Origin: Streptomyces sp. cf386 | GTDB lineage: Bacteria > Actinomycetota > Actinomycetes > Streptomycetales > Streptomycetaceae | Assembly: GCF_900103585.1 (NCBI RefSeq) | Contig: NZ_FNHV01000030.1 | Span: forward strand, 29,083 to 93,082 | Direction: 5' to 3' | Length of the DNA: 64,000 bases | Shown: positions 27,170 through 36,133 of the stretch, one piece after another | Layout: every line of letters starts with the position of its first letter | Position numbering within the stretch: position 1 is the stretch's first letter | Notes under the pieces: generated by a model | The model's database searches: none | Told to the model about the DNA's origin: nothing | The model's input: the letters and a program-made list of their open reading frames with translations, nothing else | Translations under genes and position numbers: made by a program

Positions 27170-28369
27170 CTAAGTGAAGGCAGGCGCGGCCGCATGCAGC
27201 GTGCTGTCCAAAAGGGTTGAATCGCCCATCTCGCTGAGCGCGAGCGCGAGCGCTCCGAGCACCTCCGCACGACCGCCAAGTGCCCCGGGAAGAACGGACA
27301 GTTGGCGCGCCGCACTGGGAATGGCGTAGCGGCCGACGGACTCCCGGATCGGCCCGAGCACCAGCTCGCCGGCCTCGGCGAGATCGCCGCCCAGGACCAC
27401 ACGGCTCGGGTTCAGGAGATTGCAGAGATTGGCGACCCCGCTGCCGATATGACGGCCCACGTCGGCGATCACCCGACGGCACCCCGGGTCCCCGTCCCTG
27501 GCCAGCCGTACGACACCCTCCATGGTGAGGTCGGTGCCGTGACTGGACTGCAGGAGCGGGAGCACATAGCGCGCCGCCGCGAAGGTCTCCAGGCAGCCCC
27601 GGTTTCCGCAGCGGCAGACCGGGCCGGATTCATCAAGGGTGATATGGCCGATTTCTCCCGCAGTGCCGCCGGGCCCCCGGTAGATCTTGCCGCTGATGAC
27701 GAGACCGGCGCCGACACCGCTGGCGACCTTGATGTACGCCAGGTCCCGCACGCCCCGCCCGCTGCCCCAGACCAGCTCGCCCAGGGCACCCAGGTTGGCG
27801 TCGTTGTCCACGTGCACGGGTACGCCGAGCCGGCCGCGCAGCTCCTCGGCGGGCTTGGTGCCGGTCCAGCCGGGCAGGATGGCGGTCGAGCCGAGGGTGC
27901 CGGACTCGACGTCGATCGGGCCGGGCACGCCGAGGCCCACCCCGGCGATCTTGGAGCGGTCGACGCCGGTCGCCGCGATCAGCCGGTTGACCAGCTCTTC
28001 GGCCCGGTCGAACCCTTGCGTCGAGGAGGCGTCGACGTCCAGCGGCTCGGACTCCTCGGCCAGCACCTGGTGGGCGAGGTTCCCGACCGCGACGCGCAAA
28101 TGCGTATGGCCGAAGTCGACCCCTATGACGATGCCGGCGTCCCCGCTCAGCGAGACGCTGCGGGCCCGGCGGCCGCCCGCCGATGTGGGCGTGACCTCGA
28201 CGGTTCCGCCGTCCTTGAGCTCCCGGACGATGTTCGAGACCGTAGCCGCGGACAGACCCGTGGTCCTGGCGATCTCCGCCTGGGTGAGCGATCCGGCCAG
28301 CCGGACGGCCCGCACGACCCGCTCCAGGTTGGCTCGGTGCAGCGACGACTGCGACCCCGGAGTCTCCAC
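27170..28369 (-). CDS. rok7B7: ROK family transcriptional regulator (Rok7B7-like)
   Basis: A 399-aa regulator. The GTG at 28369 was chosen because AGGAGG lies five bases upstream; a TTG at 28420 extends the frame but has no site. An N-terminal winged HTH (about 15-61: GSLTQAEIARTTGLSAATVSNI) is joined to a ROK sugar-kinase-like domain. That domain has VIGVDFGHTHLRVAVGN, GVGLGVPGPIDVESG, HVDNDANLGALGEL and the zinc motif CRCGNRGCLE at about residue 255. From memory, Rok7B7 (SCO6008) affects carbon catabolite control, antibiotic output and the flanking xylose and chitobiose transporters. It lies between these two operons here as well. Confidence 0.93.
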   Translation of the reverse strand: METPGSQSSLHRANLERVVRAVRLAGSLTQAEIARTTGLSAATVSNIVRELKDGGTVEVTPTSAGGRRARSVSLSGDAGIVIGVDFGHTHLRVAVGNLAHQVLAEESEPLDVDASSTQGFDRAEELVNRLIAATGVDRSKIAGVGLGVPGPIDVESGTLGSTAILPGWTGTKPAEELRGRLGVPVHVDNDANLGALGELVWGSGRGVRDLAYIKVASGVGAGLVISGKIYRGPGGTAGEIGHITLDESGPVCRCGNRGCLETFAAARYVLPLLQSSHGTDLTMEGVVRLARDGDPGCRRVIADVGRHIGSGVANLCNLLNPSRVVLGGDLAEAGELVLGPIRESVGRYAIPSAARQLSVLPGALGGRAEVLGALALALSEMGDSTLLDSTLHAAAPAFT

Positions 28370-28486
28370 GACGACCTCCTGCGCGCGGGACCGCTTCGAT
28401 GAGGCCCCGTCAGTGTCCAACTAGTGAACTCTAAGCTGAGCCGTTCGGGTTGCCTCCCGTCAAGAGGTTGAACCGGATCCGGGTAC

Positions 28487-28504
28487 GTGCACATACATGT
28501 ACAC
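28487..28504. promoter_or_regulatory. Inverted repeat upstream of rok7B7
   Basis: GTGCACAT-AC-ATGTACAC is an 18-base inverted repeat with one mismatched pair, 118 bases before the regulator start. It could be an autoregulatory site, but no consensus supports this. Confidence 0.3.
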
Positions 28505-28531
28505 GCCGTTCCCGGGAGCGGGAACGGCGTG
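28502..28531 (-). terminator. Terminator of ngcEFG
   Basis: CACGCCGTTCCCG (28502-28514) pairs with CGGGAACGGCGTG (28519-28531) around GGAG, about 50 bases beyond the last permease gene on the minus strand. Confidence 0.8.
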
Positions 28532-28579
28532 CATACGAACGGTTTCGGAGCGCTACCTCCGGCTGCAGCTATCCGCGGT

Positions 28580-29503
28580 CTACTTCAGCGCCCCCGCGGT
28601 CAGCCCCGCCACCACCTGCCGCTGGAAGATGATGTAGGCGGCCAGCACCGGCAGCATCGCCATCACCAGACCGGCGAAGAGGCCGGACCAGTCGCCCTTG
28701 TAGCCCTGGCTGACGGCCAGTTGCACCAGGCCCTGAGTGAGGACGCGCTTGTCCGGGTCGGTGTTGAGCACCGTGGGCAGCATGTACTGGTTCCACTGGC
28801 CCAGGAAGTTGAAGATGCCGACGCTGATCAGTCCCGGCTTGGCCATCGGCAGCATGATCTGGAAGAAGGTACGGGAGTGCGAGGCACCGTCCACGAAGGC
28901 CGCCTCGGCCACCGATGTGGGCAGCGTGCGGAAGAACGCCGTGAGGAAGAACACCGTGAACGGCAGCGAGTACGCGATGTAGACCAGGATCAGGCCGTGG
29001 ATCGTGTTCAGCAGGCCCATGTTGTTCACGACGTAGAACAGCGGGACCAGCGCGAGCATGATCGGGAAGCTCATGCCGCCGATGAACAGGAAGTAGATGA
29101 AGCGGTTGCCCGGGAAGTCGAAACGGGCGAGCACATAGGCCGCCATCGAGCCGAGCACCAGGGTGCCGATCAGCGAGCCCCCCACCACCAGGATGGTGTT
29201 GAGGAAGTAGTCGCTCATGTTGGCCTGGGTCCACGCCCGCGACCAGTTCGAGAAGTGCAGTTCGTCCGGCAGTGACCAGGGCGAGCTGAAGATGGAGCGG
29301 TCGTCCTTGAAGGACGTCATCACCGCCCACAGCAGCGGCATGGCGACCATGAACGCCCAGATGACGAGAACGCCGTGCGAGAAGACGTTGAGGACGGTGC
29401 CCTCTTTCTTCTCCTTGGCCGGCACTTCGGTCGGGGCTCCCGTCTTGGTGACGGTCATACCGGACTCGGCCGGTACGGGAGCGGTGGTCTCGGTCGTCTT
29501 CAT
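28580..29503 (-). CDS. ngcG: ABC transporter permease NgcG-like (MalG/CUT1 type)
   Basis: An inner-membrane permease of 307 aa, last gene of a three-gene importer. A 45-residue charged cytoplasmic tail (ending VPAKEKKEGTVLNVFSHG) precedes six hydrophobic segments. The EAA loop reads TSVAEAAFVDGASHSRTFFQI, followed by LPMAKPGLISVGIFNFLGQWNQY. It ends VVAGLTAGALK. The gene starts three bases after the MalF-type gene stops. The assignment to N,N'-diacetylchitobiose uptake rests on the NgcE-like receptor and on recall of SCO6005-6007. The energising ATPase must come from elsewhere. Confidence 0.92.
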   Translation of the reverse strand: MKTTETTAPVPAESGMTVTKTGAPTEVPAKEKKEGTVLNVFSHGVLVIWAFMVAMPLLWAVMTSFKDDRSIFSSPWSLPDELHFSNWSRAWTQANMSDYFLNTILVVGGSLIGTLVLGSMAAYVLARFDFPGNRFIYFLFIGGMSFPIMLALVPLFYVVNNMGLLNTIHGLILVYIAYSLPFTVFFLTAFFRTLPTSVAEAAFVDGASHSRTFFQIMLPMAKPGLISVGIFNFLGQWNQYMLPTVLNTDPDKRVLTQGLVQLAVSQGYKGDWSGLFAGLVMAMLPVLAAYIIFQRQVVAGLTAGALK

Positions 29504-29506
29504 CTG

Positions 29507-30433
29507 TCAGAACTCCAGCCGCTCGCGCCGCCCCAGCCGCATCACGATCGCGGCGAAGGCCAGCGTGACGACGAGCAGGGCGACACCGATCGTGGTGGCG
29601 TAGGCGGCCTGTCCGTCACGGAACGCTTTCTGGTACACGTACAGGACCATGACCGTGGTCGAGTAGTCCGGCCCGCCGGGCCCGGTCGTCATGATGTGTA
29701 CGACCGCGAAGGACTCGGCGCCGAGGGCGAGGATGCCCATGTAGACCCAGCCGGACTGCACGGTGTCCCACAGCAGCGGCAGGGTGATCCGGAAGAACGT
29801 GCTGGCGCGGCCGGCGCCGTCGAGCAGCGCGGCCTCGTACAGATCGGCCGGAATGGAGGCCATACCGGCCGAGAACAGGACCACGAAGAAGCCGACCGTG
29901 GACCAGACGATCACCCCCATCACGGCCCACAGGGCGAGGTTCGGATCGCCGAGCCAGAGCGGCTGGACGCTGTCCAGCCCGACCCCGCGCAGGATGGAGT
30001 TGATCGCGCCGCTGTCCGGGTTGTACGCGAAGGCGAACAGCAGCGCGACGATGGCGATCGACAGCACCTGCGGGAAGAAATAGACGATCTTGTAGAACGA
30101 CGACCCGCGGACCCCGGTGATCGCCGGGCCGCCTTTTCTGCGCCGTCCGCCCACATTGATCATGAACGCGAGGAACAGCGCGAAACTCAGCGTCACCAGC
30201 GGCAGCAACAACGCGAACAACAGGCTGTGCTGCAACGACTTCCAGAAGATGTTGTCGTCCAGCATCCTCTCGTAGTTGTCGAAGCCGACCATCTTGAATT
30301 CGGGGCTCAGCCCGGTCCAGTCCGTGAACGAGTAGTAGATGGACTGGATGAACGGCCAGACGACGAAAAGCGCGTACAGCCCCAGGGGCACCGCGAGGAA
30401 CCCCACGATGAACCGGTACTTGCCGTGCTGCAT
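29507..30433 (-). CDS. ngcF: ABC transporter permease NgcF-like (MalF/CUT1 type)
   Basis: An inner-membrane permease of 308 aa with six segments, the first at about residues 7-27 (FIVGFLAVPLGLYALFVVWPF). It is followed by SFTDWTGLSPEFKMVGFDNYE. The ATPase-contact loop is DLYEAALLDGAGRASTFFRI, then LPLLWDTVQSGWVYMGI. A basic patch GGRRRKGGPAI in the loop after segment 2 is unusual in charge. It is the partner of the downstream MalG-type subunit; the receptor gene ends 60 bases upstream. Confidence 0.92.
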   Translation of the reverse strand: MQHGKYRFIVGFLAVPLGLYALFVVWPFIQSIYYSFTDWTGLSPEFKMVGFDNYERMLDDNIFWKSLQHSLLFALLLPLVTLSFALFLAFMINVGGRRRKGGPAITGVRGSSFYKIVYFFPQVLSIAIVALLFAFAYNPDSGAINSILRGVGLDSVQPLWLGDPNLALWAVMGVIVWSTVGFFVVLFSAGMASIPADLYEAALLDGAGRASTFFRITLPLLWDTVQSGWVYMGILALGAESFAVVHIMTTGPGGPDYSTTVMVLYVYQKAFRDGQAAYATTIGVALLVVTLAFAAIVMRLGRRERLEF

Positions 30434-30492
30434 GTGCTATCGACCCCGATCTGCGCGCGGGTGCAGCCGCTGGTGACGGATCCGCACGGGAC

Positions 30493-31956
30493 CTACTGGT
30501 GCTTGTAGTGCTTGATCGACGTGTCCTTGGCGGTCTCGTCGGCGAAGGCCTGGATCTTCTTGATGGCCTCGGCCGGAGTGAGGCGACCGGCCATCATCTC
30601 GCCGAGACCGGACACACCGATCTTCTCCTTCTGCAGCTGTACATACCAGTCCTGCATCCGCGGATTCACCACGTTCTGGCCGGCCTTGTCCAGCGCCGCC
30701 ACACCGGACTTGAGACCCGGGGTGAGGGTGATGCCGTCGGTGCCGCCGTTGTACGCGGTCAGCGACTTGACCTTGCTGGTGAAGTTCTTGGAGCTCGCCT
30801 CGCTCAGCATGATGCGCAGCTGCTCCATGCCGCCGGCGGTGTTCTTCGCCTTGGCCGGGACGATGAACGGCTCACCGCCGGACGCCCAGATCGTGCCGAA
30901 GGGCAGCTTGTCGGAGCTGTCGATACCGGTCGGCGCGGAGACCGCGAGGTCGAAGTCCTTCGGCATGACGTTCGCCGACTCGTTCTCCACCCAGGAGCCG
31001 TTCGGGATGAACAGCGCCTTGCCCTCGGCCCACGCGGTCTGCGACTGGATGTGGTCCAGACCCGGGGTGCCCTTGAGGACATAGCCCTTCTTGTAGAGCT
31101 CGTAGTAGGCCTCGAAGCACGCCTTGACCGCCGGGTGCTTCCAGGCGTTCGGCTCCAGGTTGTCGATGGCGTCGAGGACCTCCACTCCGCCGACCTTGCC
31201 GATCATCGGGTAGAGCGAGAAGGGGAGGTAGTACGGGTACTTGCCCGCGTACGTCCAGCCCGCCATGCCCTTCTTCTTGGCCTTCTCGCAGACGGCGAGC
31301 ATCTCGTCCCACGTCTCGGGGTACGTGGCATCGAGCGAGTCCAGGGCCTTCTGCGAGTACCAGACGCCGTACACCGTGTAGGCGTAGTACATGATCCAGA
31401 CCGGGTCGCCGTCGAGCTGGCCCATCTCCACGATGCCGGGGCGCAGGGTGTCGCGGACCTTCTTGTTCGGGTCGTCGTACGACGGGGCGTCCAGCAGCGG
31501 TGTGAGGTCGGTGAGCTGGTCCTTGCCGGCCAGGACGCCCATGTCCATCTGCTCGGCGCCGGAGTTGTCGATGAGGTCCGGCGGGGTGCCCTGGTTGAAG
31601 CGGGGCTGGAGCGTGGACTGGATCTTCTGGGTGGCGGAGAACTTCACCGTCACCTCGGGGAAGTTCTTCTCGTAGACCTTCACGGCGTCCTCGGCGTACT
31701 CCTTGCCGAAGCCGCCGTCGAACAGCACGAACTCCATCTGCGCGGTGTCATTGACGCCGAGCGGGTTCTTCTCGGTCTTCTTGCCTTCCTTGGCCTTGTC
31801 TCCGTTGCCTCCTCCCCCGCCGCTGGCACACGCGGACAGGAAGCTCATCGTGGGTACGGAGATCAGGCCGAGCGCGGCGGACCGCTTGATCAGATCGCGC
31901 CGTCCGACACCTACGGAGCCGTTTTTCTCAGGGTTCTGGGCAGAAGTGGATCCCAT
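30493..31956 (-). CDS. ngcE: N-acetylglucosamine/chitobiose-binding lipoprotein NgcE-like
   Basis: An extracytoplasmic receptor of 487 aa. The ATG at 31956 has GAGGA nine bases upstream; a TTG two codons earlier is less likely. The signal region VGRRDLIKRSAALGLISVPTMSFLSAC has twin arginines and a lipobox, so a Tat-exported lipoprotein is likely. The mature chain starts with a Gly/Lys-rich linker, then MEFVLFDGGFGKEYAEDAVK. WIMYYAYTVYGVWYSQKAL and NGSWVENESANVMPKDFDLAV match the NgcE branch. Members bind GlcNAc and chitooligosaccharides from chitin breakdown. A DasR-like site lies upstream. Confidence 0.9.
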   Translation of the reverse strand: MGSTSAQNPEKNGSVGVGRRDLIKRSAALGLISVPTMSFLSACASGGGGGNGDKAKEGKKTEKNPLGVNDTAQMEFVLFDGGFGKEYAEDAVKVYEKNFPEVTVKFSATQKIQSTLQPRFNQGTPPDLIDNSGAEQMDMGVLAGKDQLTDLTPLLDAPSYDDPNKKVRDTLRPGIVEMGQLDGDPVWIMYYAYTVYGVWYSQKALDSLDATYPETWDEMLAVCEKAKKKGMAGWTYAGKYPYYLPFSLYPMIGKVGGVEVLDAIDNLEPNAWKHPAVKACFEAYYELYKKGYVLKGTPGLDHIQSQTAWAEGKALFIPNGSWVENESANVMPKDFDLAVSAPTGIDSSDKLPFGTIWASGGEPFIVPAKAKNTAGGMEQLRIMLSEASSKNFTSKVKSLTAYNGGTDGITLTPGLKSGVAALDKAGQNVVNPRMQDWYVQLQKEKIGVSGLGEMMAGRLTPAEAIKKIQAFADETAKDTSIKHYKHQ

Positions 31957-32066
31957 GCTCAAGTCCTCGCCTTCTCCAGGACTCAGGCGGTGAACCGGAT
32001 CCTGCCCGGCACCGCGGTCGGGTCACGCTGGGTTGTGCAGGAAGTGCGGAATCATGTGAAGTGCCG

Positions 32067-32082
32067 ACAGGTATAGTCCACT
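32067..32082 (-). promoter_or_regulatory. DasR-like (dre) site upstream of ngcE
   Basis: On the minus strand the sequence AGTGGACTATACCTGT matches 12 of 16 positions of the dre consensus A(C/G)TGGTCTAGACCA(C/G)T. It is 111 bases upstream of the ngcE start. DasR is the GntR-family repressor of chitin and GlcNAc uptake, which fits the receptor. Confidence 0.5.
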
Positions 32083-32272
32083 TCCCGCCAGCGGAGCAAG
32101 ATCGAATGCAAGGTTGGCCAGTGGTCTTTTCCGAGTTGAGACCTCACGGAAATATGAGTGGCCTGTGCGCCGCTTGCCCGAAAAATCCGCGACATAGGCC
32201 CCGAATGCCACAGCCAACACCCTTGACAATACTTGGCACTTGAGCCACAACTGATCCTTGCGCAGCGAAGTT

Positions 32273-32284
32273 GACAACGTTGTC
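32273..32284. promoter_or_regulatory. LacI-type operator GACAACGTTGTC before the GH92 gene
   Basis: A perfect 12-base palindrome, 26 bases upstream of the GH92 start codon and just before its ribosome site, so a bound repressor would block transcription. It matches the site at 49980-49991 exactly and that at 8640-8651 at all but two positions. The rest of the 31957-32309 gap holds only the DasR-like site and presumed divergent promoters. Confidence 0.65.
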
Positions 32285-32309
32285 CCGTGCGCAGGGAGGG
32301 TACCGGCTT

Positions 32310-35300
32310 ATGCAGCACAGAGCTCGGCACAGATGGGGTACGGCGGTCGTGTCGGCGACCGCCTTCGCTTTGACCGTGGGCTCGCAGGGCGCGGCGATCG
32401 CCCTGCCCGACGCCCCCGCGGCGGCCGACCGGGAGTTCGCGTCCTCGTTCGAGGCGGACGACCCGGCACCCGACTGGCTCAACACCGTCGACACCGCGCC
32501 CGACGGCGAAAAGCGGGCCTCCGGCGTCGACGGCGGCTACAGCAGCGGCATTCCGGGCAATGTGACCGACCATGTCACGGATGTGCGGGCGAACGGCGAG
32601 AACACCGGCGGCGGGGAGGTGAAGGAGAACCTCGTCGACGGCGAGTCGAGCAGCAAGTGGCTGGTTTTCGAGTCCACCGGGTGGGTGGAATTCGATCTGG
32701 ACAAACCAGTAAAAATAGCGAAGTACGCGCTCACCTCGGCCAATGACTACGCCGAACGCGACCCGCGGGACTGGACCCTGAAGGCCTCCACGGACGGCAA
32801 GGACTGGAAGACCGTCGACACCCGCTCGGACGAGACGTTCGCCGAACGGTTCCAGACAAAGACGTACGACATCGCGGAACCGGCGGAATACCAGCACTTC
32901 CGGCTGGAGGTCACCAAGAACAACGGCGCCTCCGACATCCTCCAGCTCGCCGACGTCCAGTTCTCCACGGGCGGCAGCGAGGGTCCGGTCCCGCAGGACA
33001 TGCTCTCCCTCGTCGACCGCGGCCCGAGCGGCTCCCCGACCGCCAAGGCGGGCGCCGGCTTCACCGGCAAGCGGGCGCTGCGCTACGCCGGCCGGCACAC
33101 GGCGGACGGGCGGGCGTACTCGTACAACAAGGTGTACGACGTGAACGTGGCCGTCGGCCGCGACACCCGCCTGTCCTACCGCGTCTTCCCGTCGATGGCC
33201 GACGGCGACCTCGACTACGACGCCACGAACGTCTCCGTCGACCTCGCCTTCACCGACGGCACCCACCTCAGTGACCTCGGCGCCACCGACCAGCACGGCT
33301 TCGAGCTGTCGCCCCGTGGGCAGGGCGCGGCCAAGGTGCTCTACGTCAACCAGTGGAACGCCGTCGCCTCGCGGATCGGCTCGGTCGCGGCCGGCAAGAC
33401 GGTCGACCGGATACTCGTGGCGTACGACTCCCCCAAGGGCCCGGCGAAGTTCCGGGGCTGGCTGGACGACATCACGCTGAAGTCCGTCGCGCCGGAGAAG
33501 CCGAAGGCTCACAAGTCGGACTACGCGCTCACCACCCGCGGCACCCTCTCCAGCGGCGGATTCTCGCGGGGCAACAACTTCCCGGCGACCGCCGTGCCGC
33601 ACGGCTTCAACTTCTGGACGCCGGTGACGAACGCGGGCTCGCTGAGCTGGCTGTACGACTACGCCCGTGCGAACAACGACGACAACCTGCCGACGATCCA
33701 GGCGTTCAGCGCCAGCCACGAGCCGAGCCCCTGGATGGGTGACCGGCAGACCTTCCAGGTGATGCCGTCGGCTGCGTCCGGCACCCCGGACACCGGGCGT
33801 GAGGCGCGCGAGCTCGCCTTCCGGCACGAGAACGAGACCGCGCGGCCGTACTACTACGGGGTGCGGTTCGAGAACGGGCTGAAGGCCGAGATGGCGCCCA
33901 CCGACCACGCGGCGGTGCTGCGCTTCACCTACCCGGGTGACGACGCGAGCGTCCTCTTCGACAACGTCACCGACCAGGCGGGGCTGACGCTCGACAAGGA
34001 GAGCGGGACCTTCACCGGCTACTCGGACGTGAAGTCCGGGCTGTCGACGGGAGCGACCCGGCTGTTCGTGTACGGCGAGTTCGACAAGCCGGTGGCTGAG
34101 GGATCCTCCAGCGGGGTGAAGGGGCACCTGCGCTTCGACGCCGGTGCCGACCGCACCGTCACGCTCCGCCTCGCCACCTCGCTGATCAGCATCGACCAGG
34201 CCAAGGACAACCTGCGCCAGGAGGTCGACGGCGCCTCCTTCGAGACGGTGAAGTCGCGCGCCCAGCGCCAGTGGGACCGCATCCTCGGCAAGGTCGAGGT
34301 GGAGGGCGCGACGCCGGACCAGCTGACCACGCTGTACTCCAGCCTGTACCGGCTGTACCTGTACCCCAACTCCGGCTTCGAGAAGGTCGGTTCGAAGTAC
34401 CAGTACGCGTCGCCGTTCTCGCCGATGCCGAACCCGGACACCCCGACGCACACCGGCGCGAAGATCGTGGACGGCAAGGTGTACGTCAACAACGGCTTCT
34501 GGGACACCTACCGGACGACCTGGCCCGCGTACTCGCTGCTGACGCCGAGTCAGGCGGGCGAGATGGTCGACGGCTTCGTGCAGCAGTACAAGGACGGCGG
34601 CTGGACCTCCCGCTGGTCCTCCCCCGGCTACGCGGACCTCATGACCGGCACCTCCTCGGACGTCGCCTTCGCGGACGCCTACGTCAAGGGCGTCGACTTC
34701 GACGCGAAGTCGGCGTACGACGCGGCCGTGAAGAACGCGACCGTGGTGCCCCCGTCGTCCGGCGTGGGCCGCAAGGGCATGGAGACCTCGCCCTTCCTCG
34801 GCTACACCAGCACCGAGACGCACGAAGGCCTGTCGTGGGCGCTGGAGGGCTACCTCAACGACTACGGCATCGCGCGGATGGGCCAGGCGCTGTACAAGAA
34901 GACGGGCGAGAAGCGCTACAAGGAGGAGTCGGAGTACTTCCTCAACCGCGCCCAGGACTATGTGAATCTCTTCGACTCGAAGGCCGGCGGTTTCTTCCAG
35001 GGCCGGGACGCCAAGGGCGACTGGCGCGTCGAGTCCTCGAAGTACGACCCGCGCGTGTGGGGCTACGACTACACGGAGACGAACGGCTGGGGGTACGCCT
35101 TCACCGCGCCCCAGGACTCGCGGGGCCTGGCGAACCTCTACGGCGGCCGCAGCGGCCTCGCCGACAAGCTCGACGAGTACCTCGCCACCCCGGAGACGGC
35201 CTCGCCCGACTTCGTCGGCTCCTACGGCGGTGTCATCCATGAGATGACGGAGGCCCGGGACGTCCGGATGGGCATGTACGGCCACTCCAACCAGGTGGCC

Positions 35301-36113
35301 CACCACGCCCTCTACATGTACGACGCGGCCGGGCAGCCCTGGAAGACGCAGAAGAGCGTCCGTGAGGTGCTGTCGCGGCTGTACACCGGCAGCGAGATCG
35401 GGCAGGGCTACCACGGTGACGAGGACAACGGCGAGCAGTCGGCCTGGTTCCTCTTCTCCGCGCTGGGCTTCTATCCGCTGGTGATGGGCAGTGGTGAGTA
35501 CGCCATCGGGTCGCCCCTGTTCACCAAGGCGACGGTCCAGCTGGAGAACGGCCGCAAGCTGGTCGTCAAGGCGCCGAAGAACAGCGCCCGCAATGTGTAT
35601 GTGCAGGGGCTGAAGGTCAACGGCGTTCCGTGGAAGTCGACTTCGCTCCCCCACTCGCTGCTCGCGAAGGGCGGAGTCCTGGAGTTCGACATGGGTGCGC
35701 GGCCCTCATCCTGGGGCACCGGCAAGAACGCGGCGCCCGTGTCGATCACCGAGGACGACGAGGTACCGGTCCCGAGGGCGGACGTCCTGAAGGGTGACGG
35801 GCCCCTGTTCGACAACACCTCGGCGACCCAGGCGAGTGTCACCTCGGTGGATCTGCCGGTGTCCGAGGACGCCAAGGCCGTGCAGTACACGCTGACCTCG
35901 CCGTCGGACCGGACGAAGGCGCCGACCGGCTGGACGCTCCAGGGGTCGACGGACGGCACCACGTGGCGGACCCTCGACGAGCGCTCCGGGCAGTCCTTCG
36001 CATGGGACCGGCAGACACGGGCGTTCTCCGTGGGGTCCCCGGGTACGTACGGGAAGTACCGCCTGGTGTTCGACGGCGAGGCGGTGGTGTCGGAAGTCGA
36101 ACTGCTCGCCTGA
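32310..36113 (+). CDS. Secreted GH92 alpha-mannosidase with flanking F5/8 type C (CBM32-like) domains
   Basis: A large exo-alpha-mannosidase of 1267 aa; GH92 enzymes are calcium-dependent and act on fungal mannans or N-glycans. The ATG at 32310 has GGGAGGG nine bases upstream. A signal peptide (RHRWGTAVVSATAFALTVGS to about residue 40) directs secretion. A CBM32-like domain follows (about 75-215: SKWLVFESTGWVEFDLDKPV). The GH92 core has GFNFWTPVTNAGSLSWLYDY, VNNGFWDTYRTTWPAYSLLT, TSPFLGYTSTETHEGLSWAL and MYGHSNQVAHHALYMY. A second galactose-binding-like domain closes the chain (from about 1160, TGWTLQGSTDGTTWRTLDE). GH67 follows after 20 bases. Confidence 0.94.
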   Translation: MQHRARHRWGTAVVSATAFALTVGSQGAAIALPDAPAAADREFASSFEADDPAPDWLNTVDTAPDGEKRASGVDGGYSSGIPGNVTDHVTDVRANGENTGGGEVKENLVDGESSSKWLVFESTGWVEFDLDKPVKIAKYALTSANDYAERDPRDWTLKASTDGKDWKTVDTRSDETFAERFQTKTYDIAEPAEYQHFRLEVTKNNGASDILQLADVQFSTGGSEGPVPQDMLSLVDRGPSGSPTAKAGAGFTGKRALRYAGRHTADGRAYSYNKVYDVNVAVGRDTRLSYRVFPSMADGDLDYDATNVSVDLAFTDGTHLSDLGATDQHGFELSPRGQGAAKVLYVNQWNAVASRIGSVAAGKTVDRILVAYDSPKGPAKFRGWLDDITLKSVAPEKPKAHKSDYALTTRGTLSSGGFSRGNNFPATAVPHGFNFWTPVTNAGSLSWLYDYARANNDDNLPTIQAFSASHEPSPWMGDRQTFQVMPSAASGTPDTGREARELAFRHENETARPYYYGVRFENGLKAEMAPTDHAAVLRFTYPGDDASVLFDNVTDQAGLTLDKESGTFTGYSDVKSGLSTGATRLFVYGEFDKPVAEGSSSGVKGHLRFDAGADRTVTLRLATSLISIDQAKDNLRQEVDGASFETVKSRAQRQWDRILGKVEVEGATPDQLTTLYSSLYRLYLYPNSGFEKVGSKYQYASPFSPMPNPDTPTHTGAKIVDGKVYVNNGFWDTYRTTWPAYSLLTPSQAGEMVDGFVQQYKDGGWTSRWSSPGYADLMTGTSSDVAFADAYVKGVDFDAKSAYDAAVKNATVVPPSSGVGRKGMETSPFLGYTSTETHEGLSWALEGYLNDYGIARMGQALYKKTGEKRYKEESEYFLNRAQDYVNLFDSKAGGFFQGRDAKGDWRVESSKYDPRVWGYDYTETNGWGYAFTAPQDSRGLANLYGGRSGLADKLDEYLATPETASPDFVGSYGGVIHEMTEARDVRMGMYGHSNQVAHHALYMYDAAGQPWKTQKSVREVLSRLYTGSEIGQGYHGDEDNGEQSAWFLFSALGFYPLVMGSGEYAIGSPLFTKATVQLENGRKLVVKAPKNSARNVYVQGLKVNGVPWKSTSLPHSLLAKGGVLEFDMGARPSSWGTGKNAAPVSITEDDEVPVPRADVLKGDGPLFDNTSATQASVTSVDLPVSEDAKAVQYTLTSPSDRTKAPTGWTLQGSTDGTTWRTLDERSGQSFAWDRQTRAFSVGSPGTYGKYRLVFDGEAVVSEVELLA

Positions 36114-36133
36114 GCAGACGCATTGGGGGTCTC

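Noticed and set aside
32052..35654. Minus-strand open frame of 1200 codons inside the GH92 gene
   Set aside because: It is antisense to a gene with clear GH92 motifs and normal Streptomyces codon bias; the frame stays open because of high G+C. No homology blocks or ribosome site.
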